NCBI RefSeq assembly: GCF_949987515.2
Contig: NC_082684.1
Location: 49,504,006 to 49,568,005 of the forward strand
DNA length: 64,000 bases
Source: Delphinus delphis
Lineage: Eukaryota; Chordata; Mammalia; Artiodactyla; Delphinidae
Direction of reading: 5' to 3'
Position numbers and translations under genes: made by a program. Positions 1 through 11,684 of the stretch are shown piece by piece (the stretch's first letter is position 1; each line of letters begins with the position of its first letter). The notes under the pieces were generated by a model, which was given only the letters and a program-made list of their open reading frames with translations, ran no database searches and had not been told where the DNA came from.

Positions 1-93
1 TTAAGGAATTTGTATGGTCTTTGCCTTAAGCTGGCTTGTCTACTGAGGAAAGCAGAGAGAGAGATATTTAAGGACTCATAGAACCCTGCAAAT

Positions 94-252
94 CAAAGTG
101 TGGTCCAGCAGCATCACCATCACCTGAGAGAGAGTCTGTTAGAAATGCAGACTCTCAGGCACCCTACCCCCATCGCAGCCCCACCCCTGGAACCTGAATT
201 TTAACAAGATCTCCAGGTGATTTGTATGCACATTAAAGTTTGAGAATTCCTA
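94..252 (+). mobile_element. hAT-Charlie-type MITE (MER20-like) fragment
   Basis: The segment resembles the non-autonomous hAT element that reads 'AAAGTGTGGTCC...CAGCAGCATCACC...TTAGAAATGCAGA...TTTTAACAAGATC...TTTGAGAA'. Both ends of the recalled consensus are recognisable but the terminal CAGTGG/CCACTG bases are eroded. The subfamily name is from memory and is less certain than the class. Confidence 0.6.
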
Positions 253-262
253 CTTTTGAACT

Positions 263-1382
263 ACAAGGAGCTCCAGAGGCCATCTAGATCCTGGTTAAAC
301 CACCTCATTTTATAGCTGAGGAAACTGATTCCAAAATAATATAAATTGTCCAAGGACACCAGGGCAGATGCTGCCCCTTGACTAATCCTATAGGCATTTC
401 CAGCCCCCTCATCCCTTGCTACTTTCCACTTTACGAGGTGAAACATCTAAATATTTTCCCAGTCTCCCTTGCAGCTGTGAGTAGCTATCTGACAGTTCCA
501 ACCAGTGGCATCTAATGGGAGGGTTTCTTGGAAATCTGCTTTCTTGGGAATGTTAGCCAGCTATGGATGTATCATCCTTCCCTGTTTATTCTGCATAGTC
601 TGGAGCTGGGGTGGGCATCTTGTGACAATAAAGCCACAAGCATGAGGGTAAAAGGCCCACATGCTAAGGACTGTGGAAGGGAAAGACACAGGGTACCTGG
701 AAGACAGCATTCAGCTGGCAGCTGAATCAATCCAGTAACTTCCTCCTTTTAGCCTTCTTGTTATGTAAAAAAAAAAAAGTCTCTCTTTGCGTAAGGTGCC
801 ACATGTAGAGTTTTCTGCTACTTGCTGTCAAATCCATCCCATGCAGTGTCACACAGCTAGCAAATGGCTAAGGCAACATTAGGACTCAGGGCCCCTGACG
901 CTTAGCCCAAAGATTTTTTTCCTATGCTTCTTTCATCATTAAGGCAGAGAAATCTCCTTCCTGGCTAAATTTTAATAAACACATATGGAATCAAGAAGGA
1001 GAAGCACTTATGTGAGGATGCACCTGTTCATGAGAAGAGAGGTGTTATATAAACTCTCTTAAAGTTGACAAGATCTTCAGGGTAGATAATCAGGTTCAAT
1101 CTAGAAATTCTGCATGTGTGTATTTACCCAACCTTTAAAAAGACAGACAATGAAGAGAGGAGAGAGTGATGAGCAGACAGATCCCCATTTCATCAAAAAA
1201 TTTCCACTGACCATTTGTGTACCATGTGGTACTTGATATACACAATTTAAATAAATTCTACATTCCTGTTCCATGATGCCACCACCAAATGTCATGTTGA
1301 TTCCTCAGTGTCCAAAGATTCCATTAATATGGATTTACTGGGTTATAAAAAATGCATGCTTGTCTAACCGCAGGGTGCTGTT
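263..1382. other. Gene-free sequence, no assigned content
   Basis: No coding signal is visible. Short motifs at about 300-400 and 840-900 (such as GAGGAAACTGA and CACACAGCTAG) resemble old MIR-type SINE remnants in reverse orientation but are too eroded to delimit. Short ORFs here have no splice context or recognisable domain. Confidence 0.5.
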
Positions 1383-1397
1383 CCCAAACTTACTTTT

Positions 1398-1600
1398 TTT
1401 AACCATTTTTTTATTAAAGTATAGTTAATTTACAATGTTGTGTTAGTTCCAGGTGTACAGCAAAGTGATTCAGATATATATATATGTCTGAATATATAGA
1501 ATATATATGTACATTCTTTTTTCAGATTCTTTTCCATTATAGTTTATTATAAGATATTGAATATAGTTCCCTGTGCTATACAGCAGGTCCTTGTTTTTTA
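1398..1600 (-). mobile_element. L1 3'-end fragment, minus strand, with target-site duplications
   Basis: Reverse-strand L1 3' UTR sequence (complement of TATAGCACAGGGAACTA and CAACATTGTAAAT) begins with a T-rich run, the complement of the poly(A) tail. It is flanked by a 15-bp direct repeat, CCCAAACTTACTTTT, at 1383-1397 and 1601-1615. That marks a 5'-truncated retrotransposition event of about 200 bp. Confidence 0.9.
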
Positions 1601-1615
1601 CCCAAACTTACTTTT

Positions 1616-2640
1616 AAAAAATCAACAAAATGAATGAGCTAGAATTTATTAAGTCAGAGAAATCACAAGAGTAAATGGAAGCGACAGCACACCCAGAAAT
1701 AAGGACAACTTCCAGAAGCTAGACAGTCTGTTGGAGGAAATGCCACCTCTGGTTGAGCCCAGGGAAGATTCTGAACAGGCATGACCGTCAGGGCCAGGGT
1801 TGAGGGGACAGGGCACACTTGCCTCCTGCCCCAACACAGAAAGGCTTTTGGAGTGAAGGAGGCGCCCATCTGGGCTCCTGCCCAATCAGTCTATCACGTT
1901 CAAGTGAGTAAATTGAGTTCTCAGATACCGAACCCTCATAATCGTTTTGTTTTTGTAAAGCTGCTTTTTACAAAGCAGGTTTTCATCCTTATTGAAGCCT
2001 TGCCGGGTTGGGTCTGTCCCCTGTTTTACAGATGAGTAATTAGGAAACTTTCTCAATATCACATACCAACAGGTAGAAAGGAGAAACTCCATAAGCCCCT
2101 GCAGCATCTTACCCTGTTTCCCTCTAACCTCATTGTGATATTTTCCCTCACGTTTCATCAGCTTCAGCCCTTCTGGCCGGGCCCCAACACACCACCCATT
2201 CCATTCCATTCCTTACCTCTTATTTCTGGTCTCAGGTTAAAAGTTACCTGTTTAAGAAATCTTTCCCTCAAGCCCTATCCCAGACTAAGCATTCTTTTAA
2301 GAACTCCCAGAATGCTGCATACTTCTTAGCACTTGCAACTGTCATTAACTAACCAATTGATTGAATGATTGATTAAATAAATCAGATAACATCTTATTTA
2401 CTCTCTGATGTTGGCACCAAGGGGTGGCTCAGTGTTATGTTGGGGGAGAGGGCCACCTGACAGTCCCCATCAGCTTTTCCTTACCATCTACCCCAAATAA
2501 ACGATAACATGAGAGACCAGTCATTTTGCAACACAAAATCGCCTTCAGCATAAATCTCTATGCCACTCCCTTTCTCTCTTAAAATCATATTGAAGCCCCT
2601 GTCCCTTTCCCTATAGAAACTTCAGAACCGTTTTTTAGTG
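1616..2640. other. Gene-free sequence
   Basis: No gene, RNA or recognised repeat could be delimited. The overlapping ORFs at 1649-2329 run on both strands, have no family resemblance and lack splice context. They are treated as chance. Confidence 0.5.
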
Positions 2641-2644
2641 TTTT

Positions 2645-2785
2645 TCACTCTATTAGAGTAAGCACTCCACCGAGGCACAGACTGTGTCTTGTTCACCCTT
2701 GAATCCCAGCACCTGACACAGTGCTTAGCACATGTGGTAAGCAGTCAAGTGTTTGTTGAGTGAATGAATGAGCAGATGAATGAAT
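2645..2785 (+). mobile_element. LINE L2 3' end
   Basis: The sequence follows the L2 3' consensus in order: AGAGTAAGC, GGCACAGACTGTGTCTTGTTCA, CCCAGCACC, ACAGTGCTTAGCACA, then GTTTGTTGAGTGAATGAATGA. It is old and diverged, with no target duplication recognisable. Confidence 0.8.
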
Positions 2786-3200
2786 GACTTAGTACTCTGG
2801 GATGGGAGTTTTTCCACGATACCCCCTGCCTCCTCCCAGGTAGAAGGCTACAGAAACTGCTGCCTGGGACATTCTCTTCTTCGGTCTTCAATGCACAGCC
2901 TTGGTGGGATCCAGGGCTGGGAAAAGTGCAGCCCCTGACAGACAAATCTTGGTTATGGATTTAGCCTCGATGTTTCACACCACACTCAGTCCCCTTCCAG
3001 GGGTACCTTCTCTTGGTGGGGAGAAGTGCTGACCCAAAAGACCCAACAAAATCAACTCAAGAAGGACAGAATGTATGAGGGCCCAGAGGTCATTATCTTC
3101 ATCCCAGCTCTCAACATTTGGAAGAATAAAACTCTTTAGGGCCCCTTTCTCAAAATCCCTTGGAGATATTTATTTAAAAAACAAACAAACATAACAATTC

Positions 3201-3305
3201 CAGGACACCACCCTAGACCTACTAAATCAGAATCTCTGGGGGTAATCCAAGAAATCTGTGGTTTTAACAAGCTCTCCAACAAATCCTGATGTTAAGTGTG
3301 GGACA
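3201..3305 (+). mobile_element. MER20-like hAT MITE fragment
   Basis: The core 'CACCCTAGACCTACTAAATC...AATCTCTGGGGGT...TTTTAACAAGC' matches the middle of the same hAT MITE class seen at 94-252. The ends are not preserved. Confidence 0.55.
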
Positions 3306-6190
3306 GTCTTAGCTCTCAAGTCCCCTCTTAACCTAGGATTTTCAGAGTCCGAGCATCAGTTTAATCCAGGCCAGGCCTGGGAGACAGAGGAATTCCATGG
3401 ACCTCAATGAGAATCCATCCAAACTAGCCTTTTTACATTTTCAAATTAGAGCATAAAAGTCACCACTCCTGGCAAGTGGCCTGGATCTCTGCCCCTTCAG
3501 CGTCCCCATAAGCTTATCCTTATCACAGTCAGAGTATCTCTGACCTGCCAGAGGGAGAGGAAAACGAAAGGATTAGGACCTGGTTTATGTCACTTAAAAA
3601 CACAGTTCAAAGTGCCAGATTAAACCTGGATGGCACAGGAATGCAGTAGTTTGTCTTTGTTTATTTTGAGGAAGAGCAGGGACATCTGGGCAGCCAAATC
3701 CCCAAATCAAGACAGAATCACAAAGCCCATCTCCCAGGTATCTTTTGTCTAAGGAGTCACCCTCAGATGCTGCTGGGTCTCGCCCAGGCTCCTGCTGAGG
3801 CAAAACTCCCACCAAAGTGCCCATAGTCAGGAGGGGCCCAGGGCCAGGTCACAACTGACCCACAATGCTGACCAGGGGTTCACGGACTCTTTTGTTCTTT
3901 AAAAAATGGACACTTGAGAAATTGATGACAACCGGTACCCCTCTCCTCAACACCAACAAAACGCACATAATACCCAGGATTTTTCATATAATTTCAGAGG
4001 TGCACAGGCTAACTGGAACCCATCCTATAATCCTTGAGCCCCAGATTAAGAACTATCATAAACATGATGGAGGATTAAGAACCTGAAATGTCTAGGCTTT
4101 TTCATCTACACGTGAGGAAAGTCAAGGTGGGGATGGGTTGGGATGGATAAGGAGAAAAGTTGTCTGTATTCTTTTTATTCCTGTTCTGTTTGTTAACAGA
4201 AATTTGGCAGAAATGTAGATATATGCAATCATTAATTTTCTGGTCCTTTAATTAAACTGAAGTGATTTTGTTATTTTAGGGACATTAATAATTGACTATA
4301 TAAAATTTAATCTGCTTATAAATAATCACGCTTGGCAAATTTAAAAGTATAATAATCTTCAAGACAATTAAATATTTACTAGGTGAGCTGACTTTAAAAT
4401 ATTTTATATTTGTGGTGGGGTATGAAACTACTATACTGTTCAAGAATTTAGGTTTAATTTTCACTATTTTATAAGAAGTATCCCAGAACTACTGTAAACA
4501 TTTTCTTTAAATAAAAAACTATGCTTTTTTTTTTTTTTTTAATCCTTTGTCTATCTCAAGTTCATGTGTCTAAGAGGAGGACTGGTTCTTTCCCCCTCTA
4601 TACTTGAGATTGTTCTATCTCCTGTTTGTTAGTCATTTGGGTTGCATACTCATGTTCCTACTCTCACAGGCCTGGCCAACTGTCTGCCAACTCTGTGCCC
4701 AATCTCCTAAGAGTGAGCCCACCAGCAGAGAAGGCACTGGGTCTGTCTTCCTTTTCTGTAAAATAATAGTGGCTCCCTGAACATCATAAGCCTGCACTTA
4801 TACCATTTTCCATTGATTCTAAGACACACCTTTCCTTATGTACCGTGAAGGAAAAAACACTGTCCATTCAACTAGGACACAATGCCTTAACAATAGACTC
4901 CACAGCTATGCAAACCTCTCCTTGTTTTGACTTTTTTTAATTCAAGAAGTGTTGGCATTTTCTCCGGTCACTCAGCTGGGCTTGTGATGGCAACCCTATC
5001 GTGGATCTCAGTAACAGCTTCTTCTACTTCAGGGATGGTTCTTCCTCTCTTTGCTTCCAGAAAGCACTCAGATGTTGCTTTGCAAAAACTATGAACTTGT
5101 GTTCATTCCTCCAACCACGTATATCTGCTTCACCAATATCAAAGCCCTGTTGCTCTGTTTCTACACCTTTTTGCACATGTGATAATTTTTCATTTCAATG
5201 CCAAGTCATAGTGTAATCTTCCTGAGGGCCTTTTAAAAGGCAACTCAACACCTGCAGTAAGAAGAGTGCACTTAATTCGACTGAGCTGATGGCAATATGA
5301 GCAACTATGTCCAAGTTGGAGCACCATTTACAACTGCATCTCCACTGAGCTCAGCTGACACCATCCACTGATCCCCAGAGATGCTGGAAGGTGGGAAATG
5401 TGCCTTCTAGAATAATGAAATATGGTGCCCTCTCCCTACCCCATCCCATCCTCTTAACATCTCACTTAGACCAGAAGTCATAACTAAAATTAGGAGGAAA
5501 ATAATTCCAACCACGAAGAAGATAATGGTTAAAAAAATAATATAGTCTTTTCACTATTCTGACTCATTTCACTGTTCTGACTCATTTCCATTGCTCTATC
5601 TTATAGCGAGGGCCTCAAAGCTATCTTTCTTCCCTACTCCCCTACACTATGTCACATTACTTTACAATGATCTTAAAGACAGTATCTCACTACATCTCTT
5701 TTTCTTCCCTCAACTTGTCTCTTTTTTTCCTCTCTAATAACCTGGAAGTATAAGTAACTACCCAACTCCTATGACATCTGTTAATGCTAGTACCTTGACA
5801 TCGAGTTTATAATAAAATTCCTTCCTCTCATTTGTATCATGATTCCCCATAAAAATTTCATTGAGTAGTAGAGACAGGAAGAGACTATGATTTTTGAGAT
5901 GATGGAGTGGGGGGTCGGGGGAAGCATGGAGTGTTGGTGGGGAAACAAGTACTAGCGCTCCACCTCCTACATTAGTGTTTATCTTCTCTGATGCTGACTC
6001 CTGTGGGAAGAGCCAGTCCACAAACAGAAGAAACTGTTACTGAGATCCTGGAAAGGATATCCCATCACAAGCCCACCTCAGGATGGAAAGGATTTATTGT
6101 GGATTCCTTATAAGTTGAAGTCTGTTAATCTATGCTCAATTTAGTAAATGCTCATTAAAAGACTATGCACAAATTGGGAAACGTATCTGA
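3306..6190. other. Gene-free sequence
   Basis: About 2.9 kb without a recognisable gene. It contains a T17 run near 4525, AT-rich stretches at 4200-4520, and a short tandem duplication at about 5551-5588 (TTCACTATTCTGACTCATT followed by a near-identical copy). I see nothing else that I can name. Confidence 0.5.
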
Positions 6191-6194
6191 AAAA

Positions 6195-6290
6195 AAATGG
6201 AATCACTTTGCTCTGCATCTGAAACTAACACAACTATACTTCAATTTAAAAAATAAGTAAAAATTTAAAAAAAGAATAAACAAAAGTGTG
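6195..6290 (+). mobile_element. L1 3'-end fragment
   Basis: The text reads TCACTTTGCTCTGCATCTGAAACTAACACAAC then CTATACTTCAATTT and an A-rich tail, which is the terminal ~60 bp of artiodactyl/cetacean L1. No target duplication was resolved. Confidence 0.75.
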
Positions 6291-7957
6291 CTTGCAATAG
6301 CCTATAAGATTTTTCATAAAAATAACATTTTCCAATTTTATATATAGCCAACAACTACAGGAAAAAGAGAAAAACAAAATACTAACATTTCCAGAGGCAA
6401 ACAAAACCTATATTTTATTTTAAAAAAGAAAAGAAAAGACTATGCACAACTCATACCAGGAAGGATGCTGTTGGAGATTCAAGGATGGTCATGGTCCTGC
6501 CCTCCAGTGATTCAAAATCTAGGGCTGTTCTCAACTTGGGGATGGGGAAAGAGGCAGGGAGGTGACACTGACCCTTTTGTGAATCAGATGACAGTTACAG
6601 GCCCCAGAAAATTGTTCCAGATCCCCATGCACACACACACGATTTTACAAATAACTTCTTGGGGCTTATAGAGCTCCTGGACACTGGAGGAGTAGCTCAT
6701 GTGTGTGTCCCATAACATCCAGCCACAAACCTCACATAGATGAGCTTTTCCTCACAGTTACCCCATCCAAGTCCAAAGAGAGTAAGCCAGCCAAATAGTT
6801 CCAGAAGAAAGCAAGAGCCTGCCCTTTTTGCCCAGGTTTTCTTGATCAACAGCTGCTGCAGAAACATCTTACTCTTCTCCCTCAGACTTGGTGTTTTGAG
6901 GCCTTCTTTCCTGACAGGGGATGACTGTATCCACCAGAATGCACAGCCAGCCAGGGTGCCCTAGTCAGGGAAGCCAAGGCTCTCCTCGCTGGACTTGCCC
7001 ACAATACCCCGGCCTCCTCGTCCCTTTCCAGCCCCTGGGAGACACTGAAGCCTCATTTTACCAGATGACCCATGCAGAAAGGAGGGCTCCTCTTAAAGAG
7101 GTCGGGAGACCCTGCCCTGCAGGGAAATCTCTGGCCAGGGCTATGGCTGCAAGGACTTTCTGGCATTTGTGAGTTGCCTGGTGTTTGGGGATTTTCCAGT
7201 CATTTACTACTCTGGAAAAGCAACCAGATTGTTCATTTTAAGTCAGGATGTTGAAGTGTCACTGAATCGCTGGGGACGGACATCTGGGATCAGAGCCTTG
7301 TCTTGATTGGAGCCAGAGCCTCAGTATCACTTAAGGACACAGACACTTTGGCTTCCTCCCCACATTAACTTGTGAATATAAATATGAGACTTCTATTATG
7401 TTCCCCACACCCTCTCTCACAAAAGGGGACAGAGTTCTTGTCTTGGTTTTTCATTGTGACCTTCAGGCCTAGAGCCACAAAGGATCTGTCGAAACTCTGA
7501 AGCCACTGTCATTTTCTAGTGTTTGTCATCCTTCTTCTCTGGATGCTGGTGCTTCAAGGGACACTGCAGGGGAGGCCTCTTTTGAAATACTACCACTACG
7601 AGTATTAGTACTAATGGTAATAATATACAGTGTTTTTTGGTTTAAAAAGGGCTTTCATCTTTACTGTTATTTTAACAATTGTTATTCTCCCAAGATAATG
7701 TATCAGTCGGGATCTCAGCAGGAGTCAGGGGGCACATTTAAGGAGTTTAATTGAAAATTATTTAAAGAAGGAACTATTTACAGAGATACATCAGAGTCCA
7801 ATCAGCAAAACAGAAACCATGCCAATTATTTTGATAAAGAGAATGTTTAAAAGAGTCAGAGATCTTTACATGATTCATACAGACAGAAGGCGGAATGGTA
7901 GTTGCAGGCTTGGGGAGCAGGGAAGAGTTATTGTTTAATGGATAGAGTTTCAGTTTT
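6291..7957. other. Gene-free sequence with an eroded repeat near the end
   Basis: Most of this stretch is unassigned. From about 7700 to 7860 the wording (GGATCTCAGCAGGAGTC; ATCAGCAAAACAGAAACC) suggests an ancient retroelement remnant, family not determined. No reading frame is convincing. Confidence 0.4.
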
Positions 7958-7968
7958 AAAAGATCAAG

Positions 7969-8200
7969 GTTAGACATAAATACATTACCATGTATAAAAT
8001 AGATAGCAAGTGGGAACCTGCTGTATAGCACAGGGAGCTCGGCTGGGTCCTCTGTGACGACCTAGATGGGTGGGATGGGAGGGTGGGAGGGAGGTCCAAG
8101 AGGGAGGCGCTATAGGTATACATATAGCTGATTCATTTCATTGTACAGTGGAAACTAACACAACAGTGTAAAGCCATTTTACTCCAATAAATAAATAAAT
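7969..8200 (+). mobile_element. L1 3'-end insertion with target-site duplication
   Basis: L1 3' UTR (CTGTATAGCACAGGGAGCTC ... CTGATTCATTTCATTGTACA ... AACTAACACAACA ... ACTCCAATAAATAAATAAAT) is bounded by an 11-bp direct repeat, AAAAGATCAAG, at 7958-7968 and 8201-8211. It is a 5'-truncated copy ending in an (AATA)n-type tail. Confidence 0.88.
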
Positions 8201-8211
8201 AAAAGATCAAG

Positions 8212-8465
8212 ACGGTCTGTAAATCTGTTTCCCAACAATGTGAATACACTTAGTGCAAATGAACTGGACACTTAAAAATGTTTAAAACGAGGACTTCCCT
8301 GGTGGCGCAGTGGTTGGGAGTCTGCCTGCCGATGCAGGGGACACGGGTTCGTGCCCCGGTCCGGGAGGGTCCCACACGCCGCGGAGCGGCTGGGCCCGTG
8401 AGCCATGGCCGCTGAGCCTGCGCGTACGGACGGGAGAGGCCACAGCAGTGAGAGGCCCGCGTGCC

Positions 8466-8499
<34 letters not shown>

Positions 8500-8560
8500 T
8501 TTAAGACGATAAATTTTATGTTATGCGTTTTTTACCACAATAAAACGAAAAACAGGTTGG
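8212..8560 (+). mobile_element. Ancient L1M/L1ME 3' end interrupted by a SINE
   Basis: The left part (GAACTGGACACTTAAAAATG) and right part (TAAATTTTATGTTATGCGTT, TTTACCACAATAAAA) join into the standard old-L1 terminus once the SINE at 8291-8492 is removed. The order of events is therefore L1M first, SINE second. Confidence 0.75.
8291..8492 (+). mobile_element. CHR-type tRNA-derived SINE
   Basis: Element starting GGACTTCCCTGGTGGCGCAG, with A box TGGCGCAGTGG and B box GGTTCGTGCC, a GC-rich body and a ~29-base A tail. It is flanked by a 17-bp duplication (AAAAATGTTTAARACGA, one mismatch) at 8274-8290 and 8493-8509. The body lacks part of the usual 'GGAGCCTGTGCTCCGCAA' segment, so it is a small internal-deletion variant. 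Confidence 0.93.
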
Positions 8561-9599
8561 AGATCTGAGTACGTGAAAGGGTTCACTGAGATAACACAGA
8601 AAAGTAACTGGAAAATAGCAGCTAGCACTCCTGGGGCGAGGGAACCAAGGGAAAGAGCTCGGAGTAGTTATAACCCAGCACCTGAGAGCGGGCACAATGA
8701 GGACGCTCCTGGGAGTGTCAGAAAAAAGCAGGAGGCTGGACCCCGGTGCCTGAGGGACTTGCCTTTGTGAGACGACTGGAACAGGAAGAACAAGCCAGGG
8801 GAAGACCACGTCTCTCGGCCCCTGCAGGATACCTGTCGCACCGCGCATGTGCAGAAATGGGGGGGGGGCGGGGAGTTGCCACAAAGAAGGGTGTAATTTG
8901 CAAACTCCCAGCCCAGCACCAAAAAGCAGGTCACAGGGTGGTTAGGGGCTGAGCATTATTAGGTTAATAATGGTGTGGTTTCACAAAAAGTGCAGGCAGG
9001 GTTAAGGCAATGATAAAACAACCAGCAACTGGAAACAGCCGATGGCAGGTTACCACCCTGAAGCCTAAGGGTTCAGATGAAGGATCATGACACATAGGGA
9101 CCTTGTCAGGCTCATGGCTGTGGAAGAGGGGCTGCCCAGTGGGAACTGTGGCCAGCTGCCCAAACCAGGGCTAAGCAAGGAGGGGATGGGCAGGGGTTGG
9201 GGGATAACCCCCTGACATCTCGCTCCTCCCACCTGCTGATTTCCTGAAACTGCTGCAGCTTGTCCAGACCAAACTGGAAGTCGGAGGGCAGTATGTTTAA
9301 TGGTCGTTTAATGAAAACGGAACTTACCATATACATTTATCTGCATCTTCATCTCCCCACCTAAGGACAACAATAACAACAACAGCAACAAAATAGGAAT
9401 CTCTCCTAGTTTAAATAGGTCAACTCATTCTTTCTAACAGGCTTAATAACTCGGCATGAAGGAAATTTGGTTTAAGCAGGAAAAATTGGCAGTATTTTTT
9501 AAATCTGTTGAATGCCTAATATATGCCACTAAAACACTTGCTTATTGATTTTCACAAACACCTGAATGTAAAGAGTGGACTAAATGCTTAATACCTGCT
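8561..9599. other. Gene-free sequence
   Basis: Contains a G9 run (around 8860) and no recognised repeat that I can bound. ORFs on both strands at 8516-8952 overlap each other out of frame and are considered spurious. Confidence 0.45.
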
Positions 9600-9735
9600 T
9601 CTCTTGACAGTGGTTGAGAAATCAGTTTGGCTTCAGGTTCCCCATCTAAAATAGGAATGACAATAATACACATCTCACAGGATTGTTATAAGATGAAATG
9701 AGGAAAAAATAGGTGAAAGCACTGTGGAAAGGTTG
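9600..9735 (+). mobile_element. MIR SINE fragment
   Basis: The core-to-3' signature of MIR is visible in diverged form: CTTCAGGTTCCCCATCTAAAA, then GGAATGACAATAATA, then GGATTGTTATAAGATGAAATGAG and AAAGCACTG. Confidence 0.6.
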
Positions 9736-9784
9736 GGTTGTTTTCTATTCTCTTTAGTTCTCCCTGGATCTCAGTGTTTAGAGT

Positions 9785-10290
9785 ACCACTGTTACCATTA
9801 TCACTATCAGCGTCATCACCACCACCATCACTTTTCTCATCACCGTCATCACCACTACCACCATCATCATCATCACCATTATCATTATCACCATCATCAT
9901 GACCACACCCACCATCACCTTCCTCACCACCATTAACAACACCACCATCACCATCACCACTATCATCATATCACCACCACCACCACCATCACCTTCATCA
10001 TCACCACTACCATCATCATCATCACCATTATCATTATCGCCATCATCACCACCACCACCATCACCTTCCTCATCACCATTAACAACACCACCATCACCAT
10101 CACCACTATCATATCACCACCACCACCACCATCACCTTCATCATCACCACCATCACCACTACCATCATCATCATATCATCATCACCACTACTACCACCAT
10201 CATCATCATAATTGCCATCATCAACATCGTCTCCACCATGACTAACATCATCATTGTCATCACCATAATCATCACTAACATTATCTTTTC
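9785..10290 (+). repeat. Compound (CAC/CAT)n trinucleotide microsatellite
   Basis: About 500 bp is built almost entirely of CAC, CAT and related triplets (ATC/ACC in other phases), with interruptions. The pattern includes larger sub-repeats: a ~180 bp block with AACAACACCACCATCACCAT recurs at about 9932 and 10080. Long His-, Ser/Pro- and Met-rich reading frames exist on both strands purely because of the triplet period. Confidence 0.97.
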
Positions 10291-10364
10291 TCCTGGTGCT
10301 AAATATCCTTGCCCTTGGGACCTTCATAATTTTATTGAGCAAAAAAACGCTCTTGGAAGGAAAT

Positions 10365-10480
10365 GAGATGTGGGACTTGGAGTCAGGAGGGCCTCTGTCA
10401 TTGACCATTTGTAGGCTCCTTCTGAGTTTCCCAGTTTTCTCATCTGTGAAGTGAGAATACCTACCTACCTCTGCTGATTA
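10365..10480 (+). mobile_element. MIR SINE fragment
   Basis: Typical MIR wording: GGACTTGGAGTCAGGAGG, then TGACCATTTG, then GAGTTTCCCAGTTTTCTCATC, TGTGAAGTGAGAATACC. Confidence 0.75.
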
Positions 10481-10734
10481 TTCTCCCTTTGCCCCTCCAA
10501 ATCCATTCTCTACCCTTTGCTGTTCTTTTCTGTGTCCATGGAGGATGACCTTTACAGACTGAACTACGTAGGCTCCCCTGTATGTCTATATGGTTGTATG
10601 AATGTTGACAGAAGGGATAGAAAATACAGATGCCAAGCTTAAGTTATCTGGTTTAAGTGAGCAGGGATTTTGGTGGTGGTACTAGAGATGTTAGGTGAAA
10701 AAGAAATTTTACTTAGGTGAAAAAAAAACTAGGG

Positions 10735-11070
10735 CAAAATGAAATAAATTACATCTAAAAACATTATGCTCAGTAAAAGAAATGAAACACAAAATCATAC
10801 CTATGTATTATAACATTTGTGTGAAACTCTAGAAAATGAAAACTAATCTATTGTGACAGAAAGCAGATCAGCGGTTGCCTGTGGCCAAAAGTGGAGGGAG
10901 AGATTGACCGTAGTAGGGTATGAGGGAGTCTTTTAGGAGTAAAGGAAATATCTGGTATCTTGATTGTGGTAGTGGTTAGAAGGTGCATACTGTCAAAACT
11001 CAACTACCTATACTTAAATGGGTACAGTTTATTATGTGTAAATTATACCTGAATAAAGTTGATTTTTTAA
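10735..11070 (+). mobile_element. Ancient L1M 3' end
   Basis: Follows old L1 3' UTR order: CAGAAAGCAGATCAGCGGTTG, GGTATCTTGATTGTGGTAGTGG, CTGTCAAAACTCA, ACTTAAATGGGTACAG, TGTGTAAATTATACCTGAATAAA. Confidence 0.8.
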
Positions 11071-11672
11071 ATATTCATGATATAAGTAGAAGATATATAT
11101 CATAGAATTCTAGATGTGATATTACTATAAATTTGTACAACATGAATGCACACATAAGGACTAGAAGCTGACATGGACCAGTGAACACAGCAGTTTGGTT
11201 CACAGATGCCTGCTACTTTATAAGCAACAAACAGAAAAGACAGCACTGAAGAGGACATCTGAAGACAGGGCCCACCCAGCAACGCCAAACTCATTGATGA
11301 GCCTGCCTTTTAAGGAAATATGTATAGGCATAGTGGAAGGGTCAAGAGGAAACAAAGAAGACTCTATAGGGTCCTGATGGGTGTCTCTTTTTAAAATAGT
11401 TTTACGCAATGGACTATTGAGTTATAATGAGGCTTACAGGTAGAAGGAACATGGTCTCAATGCCACTGTGATCAAATAAGTTTGCTAACCTCTCCAATTT
11501 TCAGTTGCTTACTTTATAAACTAAAAATAACATTAGCCTTCAAACGCCAAGTTCTCAAGACCCCAATTGCTATGAGAAATAATTCCAAAGACATGAAAGG
11601 AAACATCTATTGACTCAAACACAAAATGTGTTTGGCCCATCAGCCTTGTGTTAATTGTTCAGGAAATTTAAA
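11071..11672. other. Gene-free sequence
   Basis: No recognised element or convincing reading frame. The segment ends at the 5' target duplication of the next L1 (11673-11684). Confidence 0.5.
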
Positions 11673-11684
11673 ACACAATTAGCT

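Noticed and set aside
9785..10290. CRISPR-like array
   Set aside because: Simple triplet repeat without spacers, in a mammalian genome.
9724..10408. His-rich, Ser/Pro-rich and Met/Val-rich ORFs on both strands (up to 155 codons)
   Set aside because: They are direct translations of the CAC/CAT triplet repeat in different phases; no splice or promoter context.
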